DNA of 64,000 nt from NCBI GenBank assembly GCA_017871115.1, contig JAFCIZ010000001.1:6012001-6076000 (forward strand), given 5' to 3'. Positions 50,643-63,189 of the stretch are shown in pieces. The position numbers were made by a program, and so were the translations under genes. Origin of the DNA: Cunninghamella blakesleeana (Eukaryota; Mucoromycota; Mucoromycetes; Mucorales; Cunninghamellaceae). The stretch's first letter is position 1. Each line of letters starts with the position of its first letter. The notes beneath the pieces are model-generated. The model saw only the letters and a list, made by a program, of their open reading frames with translations, did no database searches and was not told the DNA's origin.

Positions 50643-51868
50643 CTATTTTTTATTTCTCATAGCTTGTCTTTTTGCTTTTCCAGGTCTAAAAGATTTTTTA
50701 CTTGATTTTTTACCACCACTATTACCTTTTCCTTGATTCCTTGATTTATCGAAACCATTTGCCTAAATTAGAAATACATAATATATATTAAATCATACCC
50801 TAGATATATTGCTTTTTATATTATATGTATATAGATAAAAACTTACATTATTCATCATACGATTCTTTTTTCGTAATAAAATCTTCATTCCTTTTTGAGA
50901 CTTGAGTGAATTATCTTGATAATCTTCCATATCTATGTCATCATCTATAATAGTATCATCCCCATCGGCATCTTTTCGCTCTATTATTAGATATGTAAAA
51001 TTAAAAAAGGGATCAATCTTTAAGTAAAAAATAGCATGATATGATAAATTATGATATATATATGTAAATTACTTCGTTTTAATAATTTAATTCTATCTGC
51101 TTCTTGATTTTTTTGTTTCTTATTATTTTCTTTAACTGTAGATACATTCTATGTACACACATATATTTATATATATATATTATAAAAAGGTTTAAATATA
51201 AATAATCACATTTATGTTAGCGATTCTCTTTATGCACACTTTTAATCTATTCACATTTATTTATTCACTTATATTAATATTTTAATTCACTTACTTGGTT
51301 TCTTAACTCATCTCTATTTACAAATGGTACGTTTGCTTCTTTACATACTTTTCTAGCCATTCTTGCTGCTTCAAGAGCTTGTTGCTCAAATGCATTTTCT
51401 CGTTCTAAATCGTCAAATACATCATATAATACTATAGGCTTAGTAGAGGTAAAAGACATGGTTTCGATCAAAGGATAATCTTTTAATTTTATATCTTCTG
51501 CAAGTCGTTGTAAAGCATTCTAAAATAAATAATAGCAATATATAAAAAGCAGTATATGTTATAAGTATTCTTATTCATAGTATTATTCAGAATCTCTTAT
51601 TTTCTTTTCTTTCCTTTTTTTCTTTTTTTTTTTTCTCTTTTGTTATATATATCATTGACATTTTTATTGTTATTGTTATTACTTCATTATTCACTAATAA
51701 TCGTTGTTCAATGATAATATCCCCGTCTTCATTATCAATATCACTTTCATTTAAATCTTCTAAAGGTAACCATTGATCTTTATCAATATCATCGTCATTT
51801 GTTGAAATGGTAGTTGCTGATTTAGGTTGAATAAAAATAGCACTATGTTTATTAGACGTTTCTGTCAT
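50643..51868 (-). CDS. EBP2: rRNA-processing protein EBP2
   Basis: Nucleolar factor for 60S subunit assembly. Five exons, 51868-51683, 51519-51295, 51148-51073, 50980-50847, 50762-50643; 246 residues. Family core: LKDYPLIETMSFTSTKP then DVFDDLERENAFEQQALEAA and a coiled coil, with NVPFVNRDELRNQ matching the EBP2 VPF block. The C-terminus is Lys/Arg-rich (GKKSSKKSFRPGKAKRQ), a nucleolar signal. Most EBP2 proteins are longer at the acidic N-terminus; this one has a short DIDNEDGD stretch instead. Shares a 209-base divergent promoter with MED28. Confidence 0.85.
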
Positions 51869-52077
51869 TACTATGATTTATTTTTTTAGGTTTAGATCTT
51901 GAAAAAATAGAAAGAGTTTAAAAAAATTTAAAGGTTGGAAAAAAAAAGGCTTTTTTTGGGATTCCGAAAAGAATATCGGAAATTCAATTTTTTAACCTCT
52001 GATTTTTTAAAGAAAACGCTCTCTTTCACTTTCCAATTTATTGTTTTAAAAAATAATTAATTCTAGTTGCTATTATA
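51869..52077. promoter_or_regulatory. Compact divergent promoter, EBP2 / MED28, with inverted TCGGAA repeat
   Basis: Only 209 bases. Contains TTCCGA at 51962-51967 and TCGGAA at 51976-51981, an inverted repeat with an 8-base spacer, at about -95 to both start codons. Both genes are likely driven from here. Confidence 0.45.
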
Positions 52078-52791
52078 ATGGAAACGCTAGATTTAAATCA
52101 ACTTGTTGATCAGCTATCTAAAACTTTTGACCAATGTTTGGAAAATGCCATTTCTGAAGCTACTACTAATACTACTACTGCTTCATCTAATGAATCAAAA
52201 GGTATAACAATAATAAATAGAATAAAATAAATAAGAATTTCATTTTATAAAAACTAATATATTCATATATATAAATTAGGTACCAAGGATATTGTACTTT
52301 TAAAATCAACTTTATTAGAGCTTGAATACCAATTAAAAGATATCAAGCTTGAAACTATGCAAGATAAACAATTATCCGTAACAGAAGTAAATATATATAT
52401 ATATATAAACACGTTTTCGAAGATCTATATAGTCCGCGTTAATAATATAAATAATGAATAAGACTTACAAGTTTATTCTTTCTTTCTTTTCTTTTCTCTT
52501 TTCTTTTTCTTTTTTTTTTAAAAAAAAAAATAGTCCATAGCATTATTAAAGCGTGATATTGATATAAAGCAAGCTACCATAGATAAATATTCCACTTTAT
52601 TAGACAATTGGATGAAAATATTACCAGAACTTGAACAAAATAGCAAACAGATATTAAACAATTCACCTACAAATGTTGATCAAATAGAGGAACAGGGTAA
52701 TATTGGCATTGGAAATGAACAAGAATATAATAATAAGAATAATGAAGAAGAAGAAGATGATGATGATGATGTTGAATTCGAAGAAATATAA
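52078..52791 (+). CDS. MED28: Mediator subunit 28-like coiled-coil protein
   Basis: Three exons, 52078-52201, 52280-52386, 52534-52791; 162 residues. Residues 5-25 (LNQLVDQLSKTFDQCLENA) match the MED28 start (LVDELESSFEACF in animals), and the block QLSVTESIALLKRDIDIKQA then LLDNWMKILPELE matches its second helix pair. The C-terminus is Asn-rich then acidic (EEEEDDDDDVEF). MED28 belongs to the Mediator head in animals; fungal members are poorly annotated, so this is a recognised resemblance rather than a firm assignment. Confidence 0.62.
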
Positions 52792-53104
52792 ATATAAATT
52801 ATGCATAGACCTATTGATCACTTCTCTATGCTCCTGTCCTTTTTTTTTTATTATAATATATGACATCATTAGTGTCGTTTTTTTTATTGTAAATAATTAT
52901 AACCTTTTCATCGCTTATTTTATAATATATAGAAATGTATATATAGATGCATTATTTTTTAAGTTTAGTATAGTTTTAATTTTATTTTATTTTATATTTT
53001 ATTGGTGAATGAATGAATGAATGGTCAAAAATAGATATAGATAGATATATAAAATAAATATACTACTATTTAAATGCTGAATAAATATATATACATACAT
53101 ATTA
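52792..53104. other. Convergent intergenic region
   Basis: 313 bases, AT-rich, includes a GAATGAAT repeat near 53008-53020. Nothing else seen. Confidence 0.5.
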
Positions 53105-54379
53105 TTATTCTTTATTACTTGTTTCTGAATTTATTTTTACTTCTTCGCCCTCTTTATTTTTTTCTAATAATGATTGATCTTCTTGTTTATCTGAAGGTGC
53201 ATGGATAACCGTACTATCTTTAAGTTTTCGTTGGGGAATAATATCTAAAAATGCCTTTTCCCAATCTCTATATTCTACCCATTTTATCATGATTTCATAA
53301 ACTATATATATGTATGTAAAATAAATAAAAAGATAGCATTCAATAATACATTTTTTAAAATCGATATTCCTTTATTTATTTACTTTACCTTGATTCACCG
53401 TTAAAACTTTTCTACTAGCCATTTGAATATAATCACCAATAGGTAACTGAGCAGTGGCAATACCTTGTTTAGTAGCTTTCTCTTGACATAGCCCTTTATG
53501 ACGATTCTTATCTACAATTCCTCCAATAATATATATTTTATCCTCTTCTAATTCATTAGCTACATTCTCAGAATCTGCTGAAAGGTAAATTAATTTAGAT
53601 TTATCATATTGATCTTCATAAGGTGCTGGATCAAAGGTCATTTTTAACCAATTGGCATAGCTAGGTGTTTTTTTATTGAAGCTTTCTTTTAATTTGTCGT
53701 CGAAGGAGGAGATTGTTAACTGGAAAGCTTCCTTAGCTGATCGATTGGCACTATAACAGCGACCTATTTGAGATTGTAATGAATGTATTTCCTAGAGAAT
53801 ATATAAAATAAAATAAAAAAAGATGATAGCTATTAGAATCACTTTTTTTTTTTTTGCATAAATACTATTATTTAAGATATACACTTTTCCTTATTGTTTT
53901 CTTTATCTTTTTTTTTTCTTTTATACATCATATATATATCTTTCTTTATCTGCTATTTATTTATTTATTTTTACCTTTTCATTCATAAGATCACTAAAAG
54001 CACAATCAATAATCACTTTACGATTCCCCAAGACCATATTTTTACTTTTAATTCTTTTTGGTGGAGGCTCCAATACACCTTCTTCTATTAATTTTTGTCT
54101 TTCCTTTCGTTTTAATTTATCTTTTTCTCTTTGTTGTTTAACACGTGTTTCTCTTGTCATTTCCCAAAGTTGATCTTGTAAAATACGCTTGATGGCATTT
54201 TTTCCAAGACCTTTAAACCGTTCTTCATTAATGTCATATTCGATTCCTTTATAAACACGTTTGGAGGATTTTTCATTGGATGATTCAGTGTTCAAATCAG
54301 CTTTTGCTTGGGTAATGTTGTTGTCAGTATTATTACTGATTTCTTGCTGATCTATTTTTATATCATCTTGATCTGTCAT
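53105..54379 (-). CDS. TRM10: tRNA (guanine-9) methyltransferase TRM10
   Basis: Methylates N1 of G9 in tRNA using S-adenosylmethionine. Three exons, 54379-53975, 53791-53389, 53301-53105; 334 residues. N-terminal 40 residues are disordered; a Lys/Arg-rich helix (about 70-105) binds tRNA. The SPOUT domain carries IIDCAFSDLMNEKE, LIYLSADSENV, then IIGGIVDKNRHKGLC (the catalytic DxNRxK block) and ATAQLPIGDYIQMASRKVLTVNQ, which lines the cofactor pocket. VYEIMIKWVEYRDWEKAF and IPQRK complete the family pattern. The acidic C-terminal tail is unconserved. TCGGA lies about 105 bases upstream. Confidence 0.92.
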
Positions 54380-55325
54380 TTTTATTATTTATTTTTATTG
54401 GAATGAAAAAGAGGTTAAAAAAAAATTGAGAAAAGCTAAAAAATATTTTTTTCACCATTGTAAATAAAACTATTCCGCTAGCGTCGGAGTTTTATTTATC
54501 CAGGCATCATTAGCTTTTATTATTTTTATTACTACTTTACTCACTTTTTATATTATCTATTATTATTACTTCCTTTTTATTTTTCTCATTTCAGTATATT
54601 ATCAATCGATAATATATATATATGTATATATTAAAAACTTCAGGTCAATTATTTGATAAAATCTAGTATATCTTTTTAAAATAGTGCACACTTATGTACT
54701 TGATTTAGTTTATTTTTATTATTTTTCAAATAAAGCTGCGTATTAAATCGTTTTACAATTTACCAATCATAAAAATATCTCAACAAGTATATGCTGTTAA
54801 TTTTTTAATCAGTAAAAGAAAAGTATAAATATAAATATATAAAAAGATCACACGGGAAAAAATATCATATGCCATGTTCTAGAATGAGAAAAACGTCAAA
54901 AAAGTAAAAGTACGTATATATTCACCTATTATTAAAAATTTAAAACTAGATAATTAATAGTATGGTTATATAATATCTCAATAAATGAAAAGAATGTACT
55001 AATGTACTAATATTTATATACAAACATAATAGCAATAGTAATAATAATAAAAGTTTAATCATCTTTATCTTTAAAGCATAGAAATCTGAATTTAAATTCT
55101 TTTGTTCTAAAAAAGGCAAGTCTAAAAAAATTAAAATAGGGCAGAAACCCATTTTTTATTTTTTTCTTCTCTTTTTTCTTTTTTACAAAACAAAAAAAAA
55201 AAAAACACTGGTAATGAGCTGTTTGGTTAAATGGGTATAAATAAGTGTGAATAATACTCTATGCACGATTTATTAAACTATCAATCTTTCTCTCCTTTTT
55301 TTTTTGCCTTCTTTTTTCATAGTAA
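54380..55325. promoter_or_regulatory. Divergent intergenic region, TRM10 / PPxY membrane protein
   Basis: 946 bases with no exon seen. A CT-rich block lies just before the plus-strand ATG. The minus frame at 54946-55152 is a hydrophobic low-complexity artefact. Confidence 0.45.
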
Positions 55326-55817
55326 ATGGATTATCCTTTTTTTGCTCTTTGTGTTATATGCATATTACTGCTACTATTGATTTTTTTCTTGGCTGTTAAA
55401 AGAAGAAGACGAGCTCAGCGTAGAGAACGTAAATATATAAAAAAATTTCTACTTTTTTACATTTAGTTTTATAATATATATTCATAAAGTAGTAATATAT
55501 ATTTTACTTACTTTTTTTTCTTCTTCTTATTATTATTATTCTATACAGAGGAACTAAGAGACGCTACAGGAGTAGAATATATTTATTCTCAGCAACCCGG
55601 TGTTACTCTTGATATTGAGTATCCTTTAATCCACCACGGTCTCTATCAGCAAGAACAACAACAGCAACAACAACAAAGCGGTAGTACAGTGATGCCATCT
55701 CATTATCCACCTTCTACTATTTATAAACCCATATCACCAACTTTACCACCTCCTTCATATCAAGATTATAGAAAAGATATCCAAATACCAAATCATCCTC
55801 CTCCTCCTGCTCAATAA
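55326..55817 (+). CDS. Small single-TM protein with PPxY motif
   Basis: Two exons, 55326-55428 and 55549-55817; 123 residues. A short N-terminus leads straight into one hydrophobic helix (about 5-24) and a basic stop KRRRRAQRR, so the tail of about 95 residues should face the cytosol. The tail has a GVEYIYSQQPGVTLDIEYP stretch, a seven-Gln run, and PPPSY at 101-105. PPxY motifs bind WW domains of Rsp5/Nedd4-type ubiquitin ligases. A small TM protein with a cytosolic PPxY is the design of known Rsp5 adaptors (for example yeast Bsd2, Ssh4, Tre1, which differ in size). The role is inference; family unassigned. Confidence 0.6.
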
Positions 55818-56425
55818 GATTTTTTTATTTCATTTTCTTGTATTCAATTATTTTACTATTTTTGTATTATTATTAATATTTTATATATATTACTGCTAAC
55901 ATATTAGTATCCTTTTTTTTTAAAAAAAAATAAAAATAAAAAATAAAAGGTATGTAGAGATAAGAATAGAATTAACCATATTTATATACATATCTATTAT
56001 ATATTTTTTATATTTAGTTATATTTTTTCCTTTTTATTTTTACATACACTCTCCTTACTACGATAAAAGATACACTAAAAATAAATAAAATATTTAAACA
56101 AATAAAAGCTTTATAGTTATTTTATTATTAAAAACATAAGGTATGATATACAAACAGAAAATGAAGTGAAAAAAAAAGAGAAAACATTATAAATAAATAG
56201 TCAACTTGAAAAAATAAAAAAATAAAAAAACAATTTGATAAAGTGTAATAATGATGCTTTCTTTTCATTTTCTTGTATTTTTTTTCTTTTCTTTTAAAAA
56301 AATGATAAACTGGGAATAGTATATTGTATATAAAAAAGAGAGGGTGTATGAGAAAGAGAGTGTGTGTGAAAGAGAGAGAAAGAGAGAGAAAGAGAGAAAG
56401 AGAGAATTATATATAAATTATGAAA
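55818..56425. other. Convergent intergenic region
   Basis: 608 bases with a T9A9 tract near 55912-55930 and a GA-rich microsatellite at its end. Nothing coding. Confidence 0.55.
56334..56405. repeat. GA-rich purine microsatellite (AGAGAGAA/GTGTG)
   Basis: Seventy bases of nearly pure purine with GAGA and AGAAAGAG units, just beyond the stop of the zinc-finger gene. Confidence 0.88.
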
Positions 56426-57787
56426 CTACAAAACATCTACCATAGATGGTTGATTATCTAAGGATTGATCTTGTTGTGATTCTATATGTGTATCTTGATG
56501 ATGAAGATGATGATGGTCTTCTTCGTCTCTTCTTTCTTCCACTACTACTTCTTCTTCATCTTCTTCAAAAGAAAATACATCTTCATCATCCTGGGGGTCT
56601 TCTGTTGACATTAGAACATCTAACAGTACTCTTCTTTCCGTTTGTAACCTTTTTAGTTTTTTTTGTAATGAGGTCCATTCATCATTTAACATTTCATTTT
56701 CACGTAAAATATATTGTAGTTTTGCTTTTGTCACCTTATATTTATTTTGGGATAAATTGGATGGTGATGTGGATAGAGTAGTGGATGGTGCTATTGGTTG
56801 TTGTAGTTGATTTTTTTGTTGATGTTGAGAGAGATGTAAAGAGGAGGTTGAAGATGGATAATGTTCTAATGTCGTTGTTGCAGGACGATGATGATGGTCA
56901 TATGCTTCCATATCCTCCGATTCTTCCATATCACTAGCTGGTTCATGAATCGCTTGTTCGTTCCTTTCACGTTTGCGTTTATCATGATCGTCATCTTCTC
57001 TTGCTAATTTACGTTTTCTATTTTCTTGAAATGATTGTTGTGATTGAATAGAAGAGGACGAAGAAGGGTTTTGTAATGTAGAGTTGGTGTTGTTTTCTTT
57101 TTTTACATGATCCATTTGTGCATCTATTCCATGATCCGATTTTTTATGTCTTGTAAGAGCATCCATACGTCCAAAACTATTTTAAAAGTTATATTATATA
57201 TATAAATAGCTATGTAAGTAAATAAGATTTATTTTTTTAATTTTTCATATTATTACTATTATTGCTATTATTATCATTATTATTATTATTAATATCATCA
57301 TTTCTAATAGATAATACTGTTAATACTTACTTCATACCACAACCATCAACATCACATTCATATGGCTTTTCTCCAGTATGTATACGCAAATGCATCATTA
57401 AAGCAAATCTATTATGACATTTGATGCCTTGTCTTGAACACCCTGTCCATTCACAACAATACTTTTCTTTTTTCCAACCAATGTGATCTAGTAATATATT
57501 TTAAGAAGGTTAAATAAAAAATAAAAGTATATTTGCTTATCAGTAAAGAGCCTCTTCGATTTTTTATTATAAAAAAATTCTATTAACTAGTATATTCACG
57601 TATACATATACGTATAAATACATTTATAATATATATATATAAAGAAAAGTTACTTACCGTCAGATAAATGTTGACTTAAAGCTTGATGGTCTGCGAAAGG
57701 GCGTAAACAATCCTTCCATTTGCAATATAATACTTGGTCACTTTTTGATTCAATCTTAGTTTCAATTTTAATATCAGAATCGCTCAT
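56426..57787 (-). CDS. C2H2 zinc-finger protein, INO80 subunit Iec1-like
   Basis: Three exons, 57787-57658, 57487-57331, 57176-56426; 345 residues. Three or four fingers are visible: CKWKDCLRPFADHQALSQH (GLI-like), CCEWTGCSRQGIKCHNRFALMMHLRIH, then CDVDGCGMNFGRMDALTRHKKSDH. The HIGWKKEKYCCEW spacer and TGEKPYEC linker resemble the fungal INO80 subunit Iec1 and similar GLI-type proteins. The C-terminus has a coiled coil (KLQYILRENEMLNDEWTSLQ) and an acidic, His/Gln-rich tail. It could also be a transcription factor; the INO80 assignment is tentative. Confidence 0.68.
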
Positions 57788-58105
57788 CTTTTAAATAATA
57801 AAATATATATTTTATAAGAATGAATAAATAGATATATAATATATAGTATTTTATTATAATTATTATTGTTGTTGTTCAACAAAAAAAAAAGGAAAAGGAA
57901 AAGGAAAGGAATAGAAAAGAAAAGAAATAATGAAAAATTATAGGCACCAATTTTTATTATATAGTTTGATTTTTTTAAACACAGCATGCACGCATGGTGC
58001 GCTCCAGTATAAACAGTCATTTTTTTTTTTTTCCATAAAAAAATTGCATTTTTTTTTTTCTCTCGTTCCTTAACTTTTTCTCTCTATTATTGTAATATTT
58101 TTATT
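57788..58105. promoter_or_regulatory. Divergent promoter, zinc-finger gene / RRP12
   Basis: 318 bases. CT-rich block and T-runs at 58020-58075 precede the RRP12 ATG. No TCGGA element seen. Confidence 0.45.
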
Positions 58106-61100
58106 ATGGAAGAAAGGCTCGATAAAATCAGAAAACAAGCAAATTCTAAGCTAGAAAATATAAAATCGGTAATAATAATAATAAAAAATGTATCATTGTT
58201 TTTTATATTTTATTAAAAAAAAAAGCTTAAATTATGACAGTTTTGATCTATTATTTTTATATATTGATCAAGTAGAGTAATATCTTTTTATTTTTTATTT
58301 TCTATTTTTATAGTATGGCCAAACATTGTTAGCTATTGAAGAAGTAATATTGATATTATTGTGATGACATTTATTATTTTTATTCCTATTTTTACTAAAT
58401 AACCTATTCTTTTAATTTATAGACCATACGGGAACAAAATATGGAACTCTCTGCTACTGCCTATTTTGGTGCTATTGTAAAGGATAAAATAAACGTATAA
58501 AAGAGAATAAAATAAAATAAAAATTGCATATTCTTATTCTTATTATTATTATTATAGTTGACTACTTTACAATCAGTTCCCGATTCACCAGAAGTTACTG
58601 GCTCTTTACTTTATATATTGGACGAAGTATTATCTGAGTATGTATCTGATAAGAAAAAAAAAATACAATTTCCTATTTTAATAAAATTATTAATTTTGTA
58701 CTAATTTTTTTTCATCTTTACCTTTTTCTTAATATTTTTTTTAGAGTACCTGTATCTGTTTTACGTTCTAAGTTTAGTACAGTTATGCCTATTTTAGAAT
58801 CATTTTACGAAAAATATAGCAATGAGCAACCTATTGTACGGTCTATTATCGGATGCTATCAAAGTTTCCTTGTCGTCCAAGATAGTAATAACTGGTCTAT
58901 GCCTACAACAAAGAAATGTTATCAATTATTACTTATTTTAAGTGCTAACGCTTCACCAAAGGTAAATTAATAGAGATATACAATGATAACATTTATGATA
59001 GACGGATAAGCGTATTGAAAGTGTCATATTTATTTTTATTTACTCATTATTATATTATATTGTGTATGACTAGGCTCGTAAGCGTGCTCAAGATGCTATT
59101 CGTGCCATTCTTTCTAACCCACCACCACCCTCTGTCATTCATCCAGCTGCCCACATCACTGCTGAATTTATTTTAAAAGTATTACATGAAGCTACTAAAA
59201 CAAATCAACATGCTGCCCAACAAATATTAGCTCTCCTTCAAACCATTGTCCAATACTGGCCACCTAATGTACGTCTGAATTTAATTATATGTATCATATA
59301 CATTTATTAAATTATTAATTTTATATTTTTTTAATTTTACTTCTTTTTTATTGTATATAGCATTTCACAACACTCTGTCAAACTTTACTTCAACTTCCAA
59401 AATTCAACAACATCTTTTTGACAAAAGCTGCTTTTGATGTATTTGAAGCTTTATTTGATGTAGAAGAAATGGATATTGACGAAGAAAAATTATCTAGCTT
59501 ACTATTGGTAAACGCATATATATATATATATAGAGAAAAAAAAATAATAAGAGATAATAAGAGAATATCATACCAACTATTTTATATAATTTATGTATTT
59601 ATAATGAATAGGCTATTTGTGAATTAAAACCAGCTGCTCATGATGAAAGGTTACTCCCTACTTGGTTATTGATGATCAGTAAATCTTACCCTTCTTATGC
59701 AAAGTAAGTTATTGAGTCAAATTATAAAAAGAAAAATAATCAGATAATACACGCATAATTGGAGATTTATTAATCAGCGTTATTTATACATAGAATTAAT
59801 CCTAGTGCCTGTGCTGCAGAATTACATAACGTATATCAATTTATATTCAATGATTTTCAACAAGAATCCAAAAATTATACTCAAATGGCCAACTGCTTAT
59901 GCACCTTAATAAACTATTGTCTTACTGACGAATTAATCTACCAAGCAGCTAATGGACAAGTTAACAGTGTATCACAAATTGTTAAAACGACAGAGTCAGG
60001 CTTAAGTTTACATTTTCAATCAGCATGGAAACAAATCATGGTTGTTCAAGAAGCTTTGTTCCGTAAATTACACCGCGCCTCCTCACCTTTAATGAATGGC
60101 TGCTTGACCTTATTAGGTGAAATTCGACTTTCTCCTGGTGAAAGTTACAAAGAGCAATTGGATAAAACATTAGGTGCCGCTATTGCTACCATGGGTCCTG
60201 AGCAATTTTTAGCTATCCTTCCATTAAATTTAGAATCAGCAAATAATACTAATAATGTAGGACGTGCGTTTTTATTACCTTTATTAAAGACTTACACCAC
60301 CAACACCAATTTATCTTATTTTGTTAAAGAATTGATGCCATTAGGCGATCGCTTAGCTACTAAAATGGAAACAGCTGCTAATCAAGAATTGGCCTTACAA
60401 GCAAAAGTATATGAAACCTTATTACATCAAATTTGGAGTTTAACACCCGGATTTTGTGATTTACCTCTTGATTTAACAACTGCCTTTGATAATACTGTAG
60501 CAGAACGTTTCAGTGCTCTTTTATATTCTCAGCCAGAATTACGTCCTACTATTTCTCAATCATTACAATACCTTGTGGAAAAAAATCAGCAATTGGCTCA
60601 ATCACATGCTGAAGATGCTCATCTTATCAAGGTTTATGGTATTTCTAAAGAACAAGCCGCTCAGAATTTAAACCACATGAGTCAATTTGCTGTAAATTAC
60701 CTCGCTGTCTTCTTCAACGTTTATAGTCAAATTGCAGCCACTAATCGTGGATTCATGGCTGATGTAATTAAAGCTTTCCTTACTGTAACCTCTCCTAAAG
60801 TAAGCCTTATATATAGATATTTTTATTTTTATTTTCTTATAAAAATAATGGTATGTTTTTAATACATTAACTCATTTTAATATATATATGTATATTTTAG
60901 GATATCAATGAAACATTTAAAAAAGTTCTTGGATTATTATCTCAAGCTTTAGAATCACCTGAAGATCATTCCAGCTCAGCCAATGATCCCAGTTTACCAC
61001 CTCCTATGTCTCAAACTATGCTTGATCTTTCCATTATTATGATTCCTTTCTTAGATGTTGAATCAGCCAAGTTACTTTATAATGGAACATTGACTCAGTT

Positions 61101-62832
61101 ATTAGATAAAGAAGATGCTCCTATTTTACAAAAGAAAGGGTATAAAATTCTAAACCATCTTATGGCTAGTCCTCATGGATTACAAGTTGTTCAAGCTCAT
61201 CTAGATGAACTTCAAGCCAAACTTTTAGATTCCACCATCACTTGTACTGTCTCCGCTAAAAAAGATCGTGTCAAAACACTCATGCTTGTAGTTCGTTTAT
61301 TAAATGCTTCAGACCTTCACTTTATTCCTGCCATCTTGTCAGAAATTGTGATTGCTTTAAAAGATGCTAGCGAAAAATGTCGTGTGTTTGCTTTTACTGC
61401 TTTGGTTGATATGGGTAATAAGATGAAAGAAGGTGGTGTTGTTAAAACAAGTCGTTTACAAGGAATGGATTCAAATATACCTGATGGTAAGTTATATTTT
61501 TTAATTTTCTATCTTCAATATATCCAAACTATAATATAATAATAATGATAATATATTGTAATGTGATTCTCATTTTATTTTATATTAAATGGTATTATAT
61601 TTACATTTATAGCTGAAGCAAATCTTAAAGAATTCTTTACTATGGTAACTGCGGGTCTCGCCGGTACAACTGCTCAAATGATTAGCGCAACTATCACAGC
61701 CTTATCTCGTATCTTTTTTGAATTCAAAGATGATCTCCCTGGAGAACTTGCATCTGAATTAATGCAAACTATCAATGTTTTTGTGGCTTCTAATAATCGT
61801 GAAATTGTCAAAGGTGCTCTTGGATATATTAAAGTATGTATTGTTGTATTAGATGAATCTATTCTTGGGCCACAATTAGATGTAATTGTTAGTCATATTT
61901 TAAAATGTAGCCATCAACACCGTGCTTTTAAACTCAAGATTCGTCATGTCTTTGAAAGATTGATCCGCCGGTTTGGTTATGAAACTATATCCCAAATGGT
62001 ACCTGAAGAAGATCGTAAATTAATTTCCAATATTCAAAAACGTAGATTACGTGCTAAGCGTCAAAAGAATGCTAAAGATAGTGATGATGAAGATAATAAT
62101 GAAGAGGAGCATACTAGTCGTATGTCCGCCAAGAAAGTTACTGGATATCATGATGCCTATGAAGAAGTTGTTTATGGCAGTGAAAGTGAATTGGAAGGAT
62201 CTGATGATGAAGATCATAACATAGCTCAACAACAAGGAGCTAAATCAAATAAAAAGAAATCAACTAAACAACTTCCTAATACCTATATTCGAGAAAGTGA
62301 AGATCAGCTATTAGATTTATTAGATCGATCAGCCCTTCGCCATATCACTACCTCTAAACCAAATCAACGTAAAGAAAAACTTTCTTTATCCAAATCATCC
62401 ATGTTCAATGAAAATGAAGATGGCCAATTAATTATTAACGATGACGATAATAACAAACACAGTAAAAAGAGCAATAATGATGATAGTGATAAAGAAGAAG
62501 CAGAAGAAGATTATTATATGGAAGTGGTACGTAGTGCAGAAGGATTTGTACGGGATAGAAGAAATCGTATTAAATTTAAGAAGGGTGGAAAAGGCGATGA
62601 TAATGATGATATGGATATGGATGATAATGATGGTACTTTAACAAAATCAGCAAAGAAAACCGGACCTAAATATGAACGTGTTGGTAAAGAATTTAGATCC
62701 AAACGAGCTGGTGGAGATGTGAAAAGAAAAGGTCAGGCTGATCCTTTCGCTTATGTTCCTCTTGGTAAAGTAATCAAAAAGAAAGGAAAGCAAACCTCAA
62801 GAGTTACTTTTACTGGTCGTATCAAAAAATAA
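58106..62832 (+). CDS. RRP12: Ribosome biogenesis HEAT-repeat protein RRP12
   Basis: Karyopherin-like factor for export and maturation of both ribosomal subunits. Eleven exons: 58106-58168, 58314-58343, 58423-58476, 58558-58637, 58745-58961, 59074-59268, 59361-59507, 59612-59703, 59794-60799, 60901-61486, 61613-62832; 1229 residues in frame, the normal length. Residues 1-950 are HEAT-like helices; markers include WSMPTTKKCYQLLLILSANA, ARKRAQDAIRAIL, MNGCLTLLGEIRLSPGESY and EASEKCRVFAFTALVDMG-type repeats. The last 270 residues are Lys/Asp/Glu-rich with GPKYERVGKEFRSKRAGGDV and end in a basic segment (GRIKK). RPF2 lies 357 bases downstream on the same strand. Confidence 0.9.
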
Positions 62833-63189
62833 ATATATATATATATATATATATATACTCTCTATGTCATTATTATTATATTTTATATTCATATTATTTA
62901 TATTAGAAAAAAAGTTGCATTTTTTTAATTTTTACATTCCTTCATTTATTTATTTTTTTTATTTATATTCTTATTCATTTATTATATATATATATATTAT
63001 ACTTTTTTAAAAAAAATAAAGTTATTCTCAACATTCATTTAAAAAAAAGGGAGGGATTCCAAATTGGGATCAATTTTTTTATGCTGAATTTTTTTAAAAA
63101 AAAGCCACAAAGTATATTTTTACCACTCAATTTTTTTTTCTTCTGTCTCTCTTTTTACTTAAATATATATTTTTTATTTGATCTAAATC
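62833..63189. promoter_or_regulatory. RRP12 3' flank / RPF2 promoter
   Basis: 357 bases, with (AT)n after the RRP12 stop, two T-run/A-run tracts (near 63003-63016 and 63089-63103) and a CT-rich block ahead of the RPF2 ATG. Confidence 0.45.

Noticed and set aside
54946..55152. Hydrophobic minus-strand frame with a Leu run
   Set aside because: Leu run reflects (TAA)n repeats on the opposite strand; no support.
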